Positions 1 through 14,000 of a DNA stretch of 64,000 nucleotides are shown piece by piece. Position 1 is the stretch's first letter, and each line of letters starts with the position of its first letter. The DNA is from Megalopta genalis (taxonomy: Eukaryota > Arthropoda > Insecta > Hymenoptera > Halictidae): positions 40,047 to 104,046 of the forward strand of contig NW_027477054.1 in the NCBI RefSeq assembly GCF_051020955.1, written 5' to 3'. The notes under the pieces were generated by a model that had not been told where the DNA came from, did not search any database, and was given only the letters and a program-made list of their open reading frames with translations. A program made the position numbers and the translations under genes.

Positions 1-3000
1 ATAGCTTCAAATGCTGGTGAAATAAACGAGTTAGCTTTAAATCCATGCGAAACACATGATGTAGCTTCAAATCAATGCGATGTAGATTGTTTAGCTTCAA
101 ATCCATGCGGAACAAACGATTTAGCTTCAAATACTTGCGATATATGTGATATAGCTTCAAATGCTGGCGAAATAGACGAGTTGGCTTCAAGTCCATGCGG
201 AACACATGATGTAGCTTCAAATCAATGCAATGTGTAAGGTTTAGCTTCAAATCAATGCGATGTATAAGGTTTAGCTTCAAATCCATGCGATGCAAACGAT
301 TTAGCTTCAAATACTTGCGATATATGTGATATAGCTTCAAATGCTGGCGAAATAGACGAGTTGGCTTCAAGTCCATGCGGAACACATGATGTAGCTTCAA
401 ATCAATGCAATGTGTAAGGTTTAGCTTCAAATCAATGCGATGTATAAGGTTTAGCTTCAAATCCATGCGATGCAAATGATTTAGCTTCAAATTCATGCGA
501 AACACATGGCTCTGCTTCAAATTCATGCGAAACAAATGATTTAGTTCCAAATACGCGCGATATAAGTGATATAGCTTCAAATGCTGGCGAAATAATCGAG
601 TTAGCTTCAAATCCATGCGAAACATATGATGTAGCTTCAAATCAATGCGATGTAGATTGTTTAGCTCCAAATCCATGCGAAACAAATGATTTAGCTTCAA
701 ATACTTGCGATATAAGTAATATAGCTTCAAATGCTGGCGAAATAATCGAGTTAGCTTCAAATCCATGCGAACCATATGATGTAGCTTCAAATCAATGCGA
801 TGTAGAAGGTATTGTTTCAAATCCATGCGAAACAATTGATTTAGCTTCAAATACTTGTGATATACATGATTTAGATTCAACTGCATGCGAAACTAACGAG
901 TTAGCTTCAAATCCAAGAGAAACAAATGATTTAGCTTCAAATACTTGCGATATATGTGATATAGTTTCAAATGCTGGCGAAATAAACCAGTTAGCTTCAA
1001 ATCCATGCGAAACACATGATGTAGCTTCAAATCAATGCGATGTAGAAGGTTTAGCTTCAAATCCATGCGAAACAAATGATTTAGCTTCAAATACTTGCGA
1101 TGTAAGTGATATAGATTCACATTATGGCGAAATAATCGTGTTAGCTTCAAATCCATGCGAAACAAATGATTTAGCTTCAAATTCGTGCGGAACACATGGT
1201 TTAGCTTTGAATTCATGCGAAACAAATGATTTAGTTTCAAATACTTGCGATATAAGTGATATAGCTTCAAATGCTGGCGAAGTAAACGAGTTGGCTTCAA
1301 ATCCATGCGAAACACATATTGTATCATCATATCAATGCGATGTAGAAGGTTTAGCTTGAAATCCAGGCGAAACAAATGATTTAGCTTCTAACAGTTGTCA
1401 AACAAACGAGTTAGCTTCAAATCCATGCGAAACACATGATGTAGCTTCAAATCAATGCGAAACACATGATGCAGCTACAAATCAATACGATCTATAAGGT
1501 TTAGGTTCAAATCCAAGCGAAACAAATGATTTAGATTCAAATACTTGCGATGTAAGTTGTCTAGCATCAAATGCTGGCGAAGTAATCGAGTTAGCTTCAA
1601 ATTCATGCGAAACACATGATGTAGATTCAAGTCAATGCGATGTAGAAGGTTTAGCTTCAAATCCATGCGAATCAATTGATTTAGCTTCAAATACTTGCGA
1701 TATAAGTGATATTGCTTCAAATGCAGACGAAACGAACGAGTTAGCTTCAAATCCATGCGAAACATATGATATAGCTTCAAATCAATGCGATTTGGAGGTT
1801 TAGCTTCAAATCCATGCGAATCAAATGATTTAGCTACAAATACTTGCGATATAAGTGATATTGCTTCAAATGCAGGCGAAACGAACGAGTTAGATTCAAA
1901 TCCATGCGAAACATATGATATAGCTTCAAATCAATGCGATGTTGAAGGTTTAGCTTCAAATCCATGCGAATCAAATGATTTAGTTTCAAATACTTGCGAT
2001 ATAACTGATAATGCTTGAAATGCAGCCGAAACGAACGCTTTAGCTTCAAATCCATGCCAATCATATAATTTAGCTTCAAATTCATGCGAAACACATGGTT
2101 CAGCTTCAAATTCATGCGAAACAAATGATTTAGTTTCAAATACTTGCGATATAAGTGGTCTAGCATCAAATGCTGGCGAAATAATCGAGATGGCTTCAAA
2201 TCCATGCGAAACACATGATGTAGCTTCAAATCAATGCGATGTGGAAGGTTTAGCTTCAGATCCATGCGAACAAATGATTTAGCTTCAAATATTTGCGATA
2301 TAAGTGATATAGCTTCAAATTCTGGCGAAATAAACGAGTTAGCTTCAAATGCATGCGAAACACATGATGTAGCTTCAAATCAATGCGATGTAGAAGGTTT
2401 AGCTTCAAATACATGCGAATCAAATGATTTAGCTTCAAATACTTGCGATATCAGTGATATTGCTTCAAATGCAGTGCGAAACGAACGAGTTAGCTTCAAA
2501 TCCATGCGAAACACATGATGTAGCTTCAAGTCAATGCGATGTAGAAGGTTTAGCTTCAAATCCAGGCGAATCAAATGATTTAGCTTCAAATACTTGCGAT
2601 ATAAGTGATATTGCTTCAAATGCAGCCGAAGCGAACGCTTTAGCTTCAGATCCATGCGAAACAAATGATTTAGCTTCAAATACTTGCGATATAAGTGATA
2701 TAGCTTCAAATGCTGGCGAAATAAACGAGTTAGCTCCAAATCCATGCAAAACACATGATGTAGCTTCAAATCAATGCGAAACACATGATGCAGCTACAAA
2801 TCAATGCGATGTATAAGGTTTAGCTTCAAATCCAAGCGAAACAAATGCTTTAGATTCAAATACTTGCGATATAAGTTGTCTAGCAACAAATGCTGGCGAA
2901 GTAATCGAGTTAGCTTCAAATTCATGCGAAACACATGATGTAGATTCAAGTCAATGCGATGTAGAAGGTTTAGCTTCAAATCCATGCGAAACAAATGATT

Positions 3001-3780
3001 TCGCTTCAAATATTTGCGATGTAAGTGATATAGTTTCAAATTATGACGAAATAATCGAGTTAGCTTCAAATCCATGCGAAACAAATAATTTAGCTTTAAA
3101 TTCATGCGAAACAAATGATTTAGTTTCAAATACTTGCGATATAAGTGATATAGCTTCAAATGCTGGCGGAGTAAACGAGTTGGCTTCAAATCCATGCGAA
3201 ACACATGATGTAGCTTCAAGTCAATGCGATGTAGAAGGTTAGCTTCAAATCCAGGTGAATCAAATGATTTAGCTTCAAATACTTGCGATATAAGTGATAT
3301 TGCTTCAAATGCAGCCGAAGCGAACGCTTTAGCTTCAGATCCATGCGAAACAAATGATTTAGCTTCAAATACTTGCGATATAAGTGATATAGCTTCAAAT
3401 GCTGGCGAAATAAACGAGTTAGCTTTAAATCCATGCGAAACACATGATGTAGCTTCAAATCAATGCGATGTAGATTGTTTAGCTTCAAATCCATGCGGAA
3501 CAAACGATTTAGCTTCAAATACTTGCGATATATGTGATATAGCTTCAAATGCTGGCGAAATAGACGAGTTGGCTTCAAGTCCATGCGGAACACATGATGT
3601 AGCTTCAAATCAATGCAATGTGTAAGGTTTAGCTTCAAATCAATGCGATGTATAAGGTTTAGCTTCAAATCCATGCGATGCAAATGATTTAGCTTCAAAT
3701 ACTTGCGATATAAGTGTTATAGCTTCAAATGCAGGCGAAACAAACGCGTTAGTTTGAAATCCATGCGAAACACATGATGT

Positions 3781-6700
3781 AGCTTCAAATCGATGCGATG
3801 CAGAAGGTTTAGCTTCAAATCCATGCGAATCAAATGATTTAGTTTCAAATACTTGCGATATCAGTGATATTGCTTCAAATGCAGGCGAAACGAACGAGTT
3901 AGCTTCAAATCCATGCGAAACACATGATGTAGATTCAAGTCAATGCGATGTAGAAGGTATAGCTTAAAATCCGTGCGAATCAAATGATTTAGCTTCAAAT
4001 ACTTGCGATATAAGTGATATTGCTTCAAATGCAGCCGAAACGAACGCTTTAGCTTCAAATCCATGCGAATCACATAATTTAGCTTCAAATTCATGCGAAA
4101 CACATGGATTAGCTTCAAATTCATGCGAAACAAATGATTTAGTTTCAAATACTTGCGATATAAGTGATATTGCTTCAAATGCAGGCGAAATAATCGATAT
4201 AGCTTCAAATCCATGCGAAACACATGATGTGGCTTCAAATCAATGCGATGTAGATTGTTTAGCTTCAAATCCATGCGGAACAAACGATTTAGCTTCAAAT
4301 ACTTGCGATATATGTGATATAGCTTCAAATGCTGGTGAAATAAACGAGTTAGCTTTAAATCCATGCGAAACACATGATGTAGCTTCAAATCAATGCGATG
4401 TAGATTGTTTAGCTTCAAATCCATGCGGAACAAACGATTTAGCTTCAAATACTTGCGATATATGTGATATAGCTTCAAATGCTGGCGAAATAGACGAGTT
4501 GGCTTCAAGTCCATGCGGAACACATGATGTAGCTTCAAATCAATGCAATGTGTAAGGTTTAGCTTCAAATCAATGCGATGTATAAGGTTTAGCTTCAAAT
4601 CCATGCGATGCAAACGATTTAGCTTCAAATACTTGCGATATATGTGATATAGCTTCAAATGCTGGCGAAATAGACGAGTTGGCTTCAAGTCCATGCGGAA
4701 CACATGATGTAGCTTCAAATCAATGCAATGTGTAAGGTTTAGCTTCAAATCAATGCGATGTATAAGGTTTAGCTTCAAATCCATGCGATGCAAATGATTT
4801 AGCTTCAAATACTTGCGATATAAGTGTTATAGCTTCAAATGCAGGCGAAACAAACGCGTTAGTTTGAAATCCATGCGAAACACATGATGTAGCTTCAAAT
4901 CAATGCGATGTAGATTGTTTAGCTTCAAATCCATGCGGAACAAACGATTTAGCTTCAAATACTTGCGATATATGTGATATAGCTTCAAATGCTGGCCAAA
5001 TAGACGAGTTGGCTTCAAGTCCATGCGGACCATATGATGTAGCTTCAAATCAATGCGATGTAGAAGGTTTTGTTTCAAATCCTTGCGAAACAATTGATTT
5101 AGCTTCAGATACTTGCGATATAAGTGATATAGCTTCAAATGCTGGCGCAATTAACGATATAGCTTCATATCCATGCGAAACACATGATGTAACTTCAAAT
5201 CAACGCGATGTTGAAGGTTTAGCTTCAAATCCATGTGTAGCAAGTGATTTGACTTTAAATACTTGCGATATAAGTGGTCTAGCATCAAATGCTGGCGAAA
5301 TAATCGAGATAGCTTCAAATCCATGCGAAACACATGATGTAGCTTCAAATCAATGCGATGTGGAAGGTTTAGCTTCAAATCCATGCGAATCAAATGATTT
5401 AGCTTCAAGTACTTGCGATATAAGTGATATTGCTTCAAATGCAGCCGAAACGAACGCTTTAGCTTCAAATCCATGCGAATCACATAATTTAGCTTCAAAT
5501 TCATGCGAAACACATGGTTTAGCTTCAAATTCATGCGAAACACATGATGTAGCTTCAAGTCAATGCGATGTAGAAGGTTTAGCTTAAAATCCATGCGAAT
5601 CAAATGATTTAGCTTCAAATACTTGCGATATAAGTGATATTGCTTCAAATGCAGCCGAAACGAACGCTTTAGCTACAAATCCATGCGAATCACATAATTT
5701 AGCTTCAAATTCATGCGAAACACATGGTTTAGCTTCAAATTCATGCGAAATACATGATGTAGCTTCAAGTCAATGCGATGTAGAAGGTTTAGCTTAAAAT
5801 CCATGCGAATCAAATGATTTAGCTTCAAATACATGCGATATAAGTGTTATAGCTTCAAATGCAGGCGAAACAAACGCATTAGGTTGAAATCCATGCGAAA
5901 CACATGATGTAGCTTCAAATCAATGCGATGTAGATTGTTTAGCTTCAAATCCATGCGGAACAAACGATTTAGCTTCAAATACTTGCGATATATGTGATAT
6001 AGCTTCAAATGCTGGCAACATAAACGAGTTAGCTTTAAATCCATGCGAAACACATGATGTAGCTTCAAATCAATGCGATGTAGATTGTTTAGCTTCAAAT
6101 CCATGCGGAACAAACGATATAGCTTCAAATACTTGCGATATATGTGATATAGCTTCAAATGCTGGCGAAATAGACGAGTTGGCTTCAAGTCCATGCGGAA
6201 CACATGATGTAGCTTCAAATCAATGCAATGTGTAAGGTTTAGCTTCAAATCAATGCGATGTATAAGGTTTAGCTTCAAATCCATGCGATGCAAATGATTT
6301 AGCTTCAAATACTTGCGATATAAGTGTTATAGCTTCAAATGCAGGCGAAACAAACGCGTTAGTTTGAAATCCATGCGAAACACATGATGTTGCTTCAAAT
6401 CAATGCGATGTAGATTGATTAGCTTCAAATCCATGCGGAACAAACGATTTAGCTTCAAATACTTGCGATATATGTGATATAGCTTCAAATGCTGGCGAAA
6501 TAAACGAGTTAGTTCCAAATCCATGCGAAACACATGATGTAGCTTCAAATCAATGCGATGCAGAAGGTTTAGCTTCAAATCCATGCGAATCAAATGATTT
6601 AGTTTCAAATACTTGCGATATCAGTGATATTGCTTCAAATGCAGGCGAAACGAACGAGTTAGCTTCAAATCCATGCGAAACACATGATGTAGCTTCAAGT

Positions 6701-7785
6701 CAATGCGATGTAGAAGGTTTAGCTTAAAATCCGTGCGAATCAAATGATTTAGCTTCAAATACTTGCGATATAAGTGATATTGCTTCAAATGCAGCCGAAA
6801 CGAACGCTTTAGCTTCAAATCCATGCGAATCACATAATTTAGCTTCAAATTCATGCGAAACACATGGTTTAGCTTCAAATTCATGCGAAACAAATGATTT
6901 AGTTTCAAATACTTGCGATATAAGTGATATTGCTTCAAATGCAGGCGAAATAATCGATATAGCTTCAAATCCATGCGAAGCACATGATGTGGCTTCAAAT
7001 CAATGCGATGTAGATTGTTTAGCTTCAAATCCATGCGGAACAAACGATTTAGCTTCAAATACTTGCGATATATGTGATATAGCTTCAAATGCTGGTGAAA
7101 TAAACGAGTTAGCTTTAAATCCATGCGAAACACATGATGTAGCTTCAAATCAATGCGATGTAGATTGTTTAGCTTCAAATCCACGCGGAACAAACGATTT
7201 AGCTTCAAATACTTGCGATATATGTGATATAGCTTCAAATGCTGGCGAAATAGACGAGTTGGCTTCAAGTCCATGCGGAACACATGATGTAGCTTCAAAT
7301 CAATGCAATGTGTAAGGTTTAGCTTCAAATCAATGCGATGTATAAGGTTTAGCTTCAAATCCATGCGATGCAAACGATTTAGCTTCAAATACTTGCGATA
7401 TATGTGATATAGCTTCAAATGCTGGCGAAATAGACGAGTTGGCTTCAAGTCCATGCGGAACACATGATGTAGCTTCAAATCAATGCAATGTGTAAGGTTT
7501 AGCTTCAAATCAATGCGATGTATAAGGTTTAGCTTCAAATCCATGCGATGCAAATGATTTAGCTTCAAATACTTGCGATATAAGTGTTATAGCTTCAAAT
7601 GCAGGCGAAACAAACGCGTTAGTTTGAAATCCATGCGAAACACATGATGTAGCTTCAAATCAATGCGATGTAGATTGTTTAGCTTCAAATCCACGCGGAA
7701 CAAACGATTTAGCTTCAAATACTTGCGATATATGTGATATAGCTTCAAATGCTGGCGAAATAGACGAGTTGGCTTCAAGTCCATG
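3781..7785. repeat. Duplicated array segments, offset 2,760 bp
   Basis: About 1.25 kb at 3781-5025 recurs at 6541-7785, an offset of 2,760 bp (92 monomers). The copies share stop-bearing monomers and the same order of variants. They diverge near 5026/7786, where one copy has a GGACCATATGAT variant. A further segment at 5151-5648 recurs at 8391-8888 (offset 3,240 bp). Offsets that are exact monomer multiples fit unequal exchange in register. Confidence 0.8.
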
Positions 7786-10700
7786 CGGAACACATGATGT
7801 AGCTTCAAATCAATGCAATGTGTAAGGTTTAGCTTCAAATCAATGCGATGAATAAGGTTTAGCTTCAAATCCATGCGATGCAAATGATTTAGCTTCAAAT
7901 ACTTGCGATATAAGTGTTATAGCTTCAAATGCTGGCGAAATAAACGAGTTAGCTCCAAATCCATGCGAAACACATGATGTAGCTTCAAATCAATGCGATG
8001 TAGAAGGTTTAGCTTCAAATCCATGCGAAACAAATGATTTAGCTTCAAATACTTGCGATATAAGTGATATAGCTTCAAATGCTGGCGAAATAAACGAGTT
8101 AGCTTCAAATCCATGCGAAACACATGATGTCGCTTCAAATCAATGCGATGTAGATTGTTTAGCTTCAAATCCATGCGAAACAAATGATTTAGCTTCAAAT
8201 TCTTGCGATATAAGTAATATAGCTTCAAATGCTGGCGAAATAATCGAGTTAGCTTCAAATCCATGCGAACCATATGATGTAGCTTCAAATCAATGCGATG
8301 TAGAAGGTTTTGTTTCAAATCCATGCGAAACAATTGATTTAGCTTCAGATACTTGCGATAGAAGTGATATAGCTTCAAATGCTGGCGCAATTAACGATAT
8401 AGCTTCATATCCATGCGAAACACATGATGTAACTTCAAATCAACGCGATGTTGAAGGTTTAGCTTCAAATCCATGTGTAGCAAGTGATTTGACTTCAAAT
8501 ACTTGCGATATAAGTGGTCTAGCATCAAATGCTGGCGAAATAATCGAGATAGCTTCAAATCCATGCGAAACACATGATGTAGCTTCAAATCAATGCGATG
8601 TGGAAGGTTTAGCTTCAAATCCATGCGAATCAAATGATTTAGCTTCAAATACTTGCGATATAAGTGATATTGCTTCAAATGCAGCCGAAACGAACGCTTT
8701 AGCTTCAAATCCATGCGAATCACATAATTTAGCTTCAAATTCATGCGAAACACATGGTTTAGCTTCAAATTCATGCGAAACACATGATGTAGCTTCAAGT
8801 CAATGCGATGTAGAAGGTTTAGCTTAAAATCCATGCGAATCAAATGATTTAGCTTCAAATACTTGCGATATAAGTGATATTGCTTCAAATGCAGCCGAAA
8901 CGAACGCTTTAGCTTCAAATCCATGCGAATCACATAATTTAGCTTCAAATTCATGCGAAACACATGGTTTAGCTTCAAATTCATGCGAAATACATGATGT
9001 AGCTTCAAGTCAATGCGATGTAGAAGGTTTAGCTTAAAATCCATGCGAATCAAATGATTTAGCTTCAAATACTTGCGATATATGTGATATAGCTTCAAAT
9101 GCTGGCGAAATAGACGAGTTGGCTTCAAGTCCATGCGGAACACATGATGTAGCTTCAAATCAATGCAATGTGTAAGGTTTAGCTTCAAATCAATGCGATG
9201 TATAAGGTTTAGCTTCAAATCCATGCGATGCAAATGATTTAGCTTCAAATACTTGCGATATAAGTGTTATAGCTTCAAATGCAGGCGAAACAAACGCGTT
9301 AGTTTGAAATCCATGCGAAACACATGATGTAGCTTCAAATCAATGCGATGTAGATTGTTTAGCTTCAAATCCACGCGGAACAAACGATTTAGCTTCAAAT
9401 ACTTGCGATATATGTGATATAGCTTCAAATGCTGGCGAAATAGACGAGTTGGCTTCAAGTCCATGCGGAACACATGATGTAGCTTCAAATCAATGCAATG
9501 TGTAAGGTTTAGCTTCAAATCAATGCGATGTATAAGGTTTAGCTTCAAATCCATGCGATGCAAACGATTTAGCTTCAAATACTTGCGATATATGTGATAT
9601 AGCTTCAAATGCTGGCGAAATAGACGAGTTGGCTTCAAGTCCATGCGGAACACATGATGTAGCTTCAAATCAATGCAATGTGTAAGGTTTAGCTTCAAAT
9701 CAATGCGATGTATAAGGTTTAGCTTCAAATCCATGCGATGCAAATGATTTAGCTTCAAATACTTGCGATATAAGTGTTATAGCTTCAAATGCAGGCGAAA
9801 CAAACGCGTTAGTTTGAAATCCATGCGAAACACATGATGTAGCTTCAAATCAATGCGATGTAGATTGTTTAGCTTCAAATCCATGCGGAACAAACGATTT
9901 AGCTTCAAATACTTGCGATATATGTGATATAGCTTCAAATGCTGGCGAAATAAACGAGTTAGCTCCAAATCCATGCGAAACACATGATGTAGCTTCAAAT
10001 CAATGCGATGTAGAAGGTTTAGCTTTAAATCCATGCGAAACAAATGATTTAACTTCAAATTCATGCGAAACACATGATGTAGATTCAAGTCAATGCGATG
10101 TAGAAGGTTTAGCTTCAAATCCATGCGAATCAATAGATTTAGCTTCAAATACTTGCGATATAAGTGATATTGCTTCAAATGCAGACGAAACGAACGAGTT
10201 GGCTTCAAATCCATGCGAAACATATGATATAGCTTCAAATCAATGCGATTTGGAGGTTTAGCTTCAAATCCATGCGAATCAAATGATTTAGCTACATATA
10301 CTTGCGATATAAGTGATATTGCTTCAAATGCAGGCGAAACGAACGAGTTAGCTTCAAATCCATGCGAAACATATGATATAGCTTCAAATCAATGCGATGT
10401 TGAAGGTTTAGTTTCAAATCCATGCAAATCAAGTGATTTAGTTTCAAATACTTGCGATATAACTGATAATGCTTCAAATGCAGCCGAAACGAACGCTTTA
10501 GCTTCAAATCCATGCGAATCATATAATTTAGCTTCAAATTCATGCGAAACACATGGTTTAGCATCAAATTCATGCGAAACAAATGATTTAGTTTCAAATA
10601 CTTGCGATATAAGTGATATAGCTTCAAATGCTGGCGAAATAATCGAGTTAGCTTCAAATCCATGCGAAACATATGATGTAGCTTCAAATCAATGCGATGT

Positions 10701-11017
10701 AGATTGTTTAGCTTCAAATCCATGCGAAACAAATGATTTAGCTTCAAATACTTGCGATATAAGTAATATAGCTTCAAATGCTGCCGAAATAATCGAGTTA
10801 GCTTCAAATCCGTGCGAACCATATGATGTAGCTTCAAATCAATGCGATGTAGAAGGTATTGTTTCAAATCCATGCGAAACAATTGATTTAGCTTCAAATA
10901 CTTGTGATATACATGATTTAGATTCAACTGCATGCGAAACTAACGAGTTAGCTTCAAATCCATGCGAAACACATGATGTAGCTTCAAATCAATGCTAAAC
11001 ACATGATGCAGCTTCAA

Positions 11018-14000
11018 ATTAATGCGATGTAGAAGGTTTAGCTTCAAATCCAAGCGAATCAAATGATTTAGCTTCAAATACTTGCGATATAAGTGATATT
11101 GCGTAAAATGCAGGCGAAACGAACGAGTCAGCTTCAAATAAAAGCGAATCACAAATCATTTAGCTTCAAACAAATGCGATGTAGAAGGTTTAGCTTCAAA
11201 TCCAAGCGAATCAAATGATTTAGCTTCAAATACTTGCGATATAAGTGATATTGCGTTAAATGCAGGCGAAACGAACGAGTCAGCTTCAAATAAAAGCGAA
11301 TCACAAATCATTTAGCTTCAAACAAATGCGATGTAGAAGGTTTAGCTTCAAATCCATGCGAAACAAATGATTTAGCATCAAATACTTGCGATATAAGTGA
11401 TATAGCTTCAAATCCTGGCGAAACAAACGCGTTAGTTTCAAATCCATGCGAAACACATGATGTAGCTTCAAATCAATGCGATGTAGATTGTTTAGCTTCA
11501 AATCCATTCGGAACAAACGATTTAGCTTCAAATACTTGCGATATATGTGATATAGCTTCAAATGCTGGCGAAATAAACGAGATAGCTTCATATCCACGCG
11601 AAACACATGATGTAGCTTCAAGTCAATGCGATGTAGAAGGTTTAGCTTCAAATCCATGCGAATCAAATGATTTAGATTCAAATACTTGCGATATAAGTGA
11701 TATAGCTTCACATGCTGGCGAAATAAACGAGTTAGCTTCAAATCCATGCGAAACACATGATGTAGCTTCAAATCAATGCGATGTAGATTGTTTAGCTTCA
11801 AATCCATGCGAAACAAATGATTTAGCTTCAAATACTTGCGATGTAAGTAATATAGCTTCAAATGCTGGCGAAATAATCGAGTTAGCTTCAAATCCAAGCG
11901 AAACACATGATGTAGCTTCAAATCAATGCGATGTAGAAGGTTTAGCTTCAAATCCATGCGAAACAAATGATTTAGCTTCAAATACTTGCGATATAAGTGA
12001 TATAGCTTCAAATTCTGGCGAAATAACCGAGTTAGCTTCAAATGCATGTGAAACACATGATGTACCTTCAAATCAATGCGATGTAGAAGGTTTAGCTTCA
12101 AATCCATGCGGAACAAACGATTTAGCTTCAAATACTTGCGATATATGTGATATAGCTTCAAATGCTGGCGAAATAAACGAGTTAGCTCCAAATCCATGCG
12201 AAACACATGATGTAGCTTCAAATCAATGCGATGTAGAAGGTTTAGCTTCAAATCCATGCGAAACAAATGATTTAGCTTCAAATACTTGCGATATAAGTGA
12301 TATAGCTTCAAATTCTGGCGAAATAACCGAGTTAGCTTCAAATGCATGTGAAACACATGATGTACCTTCAAATCAATGCGATGTAGAAGGTTTAGCTTCA
12401 AATCCATGCGGAACAAACGATTTAGCTTCAAATACTTGCGATATATGTGATATAGCTTCAAATGCTGGCGAAATAAACGAGTTAGCTCCAAATCCATGCG
12501 AAACACATGATGTAGCTTCAAATCAATGCGATGTAGAAGGTTTAGCTTTAAATCCATGCGAAACAAATGATTTAGCTTCAAATACTTGCGATGTAAGTGA
12601 TATAGTTTCAAATTATGGCGAAATAATCGTGTTAGCTTCAAATCCATGCGAAACAAATGATTTAACTTCAAATTCATGCGAAACACATGGTTTAGCTTCA
12701 AATCCAAGTGAAACACATGATATAGCTTCAAATCAATGCGATGTAGAAGGTTTAACTTCAAATCCATGCGAAACAAATGATTTAGTTCAAATACTTGCGA
12801 TATTAGTGATGTAGATTCAAATGCGGGCGAAATAAACGAGTTAGATTCAAATCCATGCAAAACACTTGATTTAGCTTCAAATACTTGCGATATAAGTGAT
12901 ATAGCTTCAAATGCTGGCGAAATAAACGAGTTAGCTTCAAATCCGTGCGAAACACATGATGTAGCTTCAAATCAATGCGATGTAGATTGTTTAGTTTCAA
13001 ATCCATGCGAAACAAATGATTTAGCTTCAAATACTTGCGATATAAGTAATATAGCTTCAAATGCTGGCGAAATAATCGAGTTAGCTTCAAATCCATGCGA
13101 ACCATATGATGTAGCTTCAAATCAATGCGATGTAGAAGGTTTTGTTTCAAATCCAAGAGAAACAAATGATTTAGCTTCAAATACTTGCGATATAAGTGAT
13201 ATAGCTTCAAATGCTGGAGCAATTAACGAGATAGCTTCATATCCACGCGAAACACATGATGTAGCTTCAAATCATCGCGATGTTGAAGGTTTAGCTTCAA
13301 ATCCATGTGTAGCAAGTGATTTAACTTCAAATGCTTGCGATATAAGTGGTCTAGCATAAAATGCTGGCGAAATAATCGAGATAGCTTCAAATCCATGCGA
13401 AACACATGATGTAGCTTCAAGTCAATGCGATGTAGAAGGTTTAGCTTCAAATCCATGCGAATCAAATGATTTAGATTCAAATACTTGCGATATAAGTGAT
13501 ATAGCTTCACATGCTGGCGAAATAAACGAGTTAGCTTCAAATCCATGCGAAACACATGATGTAGCTTCAAATCAATGCGATGTAGATTGTTTAGCTTCAA
13601 ATCCATGCGAAACAAATGATTTAGCTTCAAATACTTGCGATGTAAGTAATATAGCTTCAAATGCTGGCGAAATAATCGAGTTAGCTTCAAATCCAAGCGA
13701 AACACATGATGTAGCTTCAAATCAATGCGATGTAGAAGGATTAGCTTCAAATCCAGGCGAAACAAATGATTTAGCTTCAAATACTTGTCAAAGAAACGAG
13801 TTAGCTTCAAATCCATGCGAAACACATGATGTAGCTTCAAATCAATGCGATGTAGATTGTTTAGCTTCAAATCCATGCGAATCAAATGATTTAGCTTCAA
13901 ATATTTGCGATATAAGTGATATAGCTTCAAATGCTGGCGAAATAACCGAGTTAGCTTCAAATGCATGTGAAACACATGATGTACCTTCAAATCAATGCGA

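Noticed and set aside
11301..12860. 519-codon minus-strand frame of LKL-x-HLFRMD decapeptides (also at 14274-15833)
   Set aside because: It is one of several overlapping open frames created by a 30-bp period. The same DNA is open on the plus strand too, and neighbouring array copies of the frame are broken by stops and indels. No start context, signal peptide or non-repeat domain.
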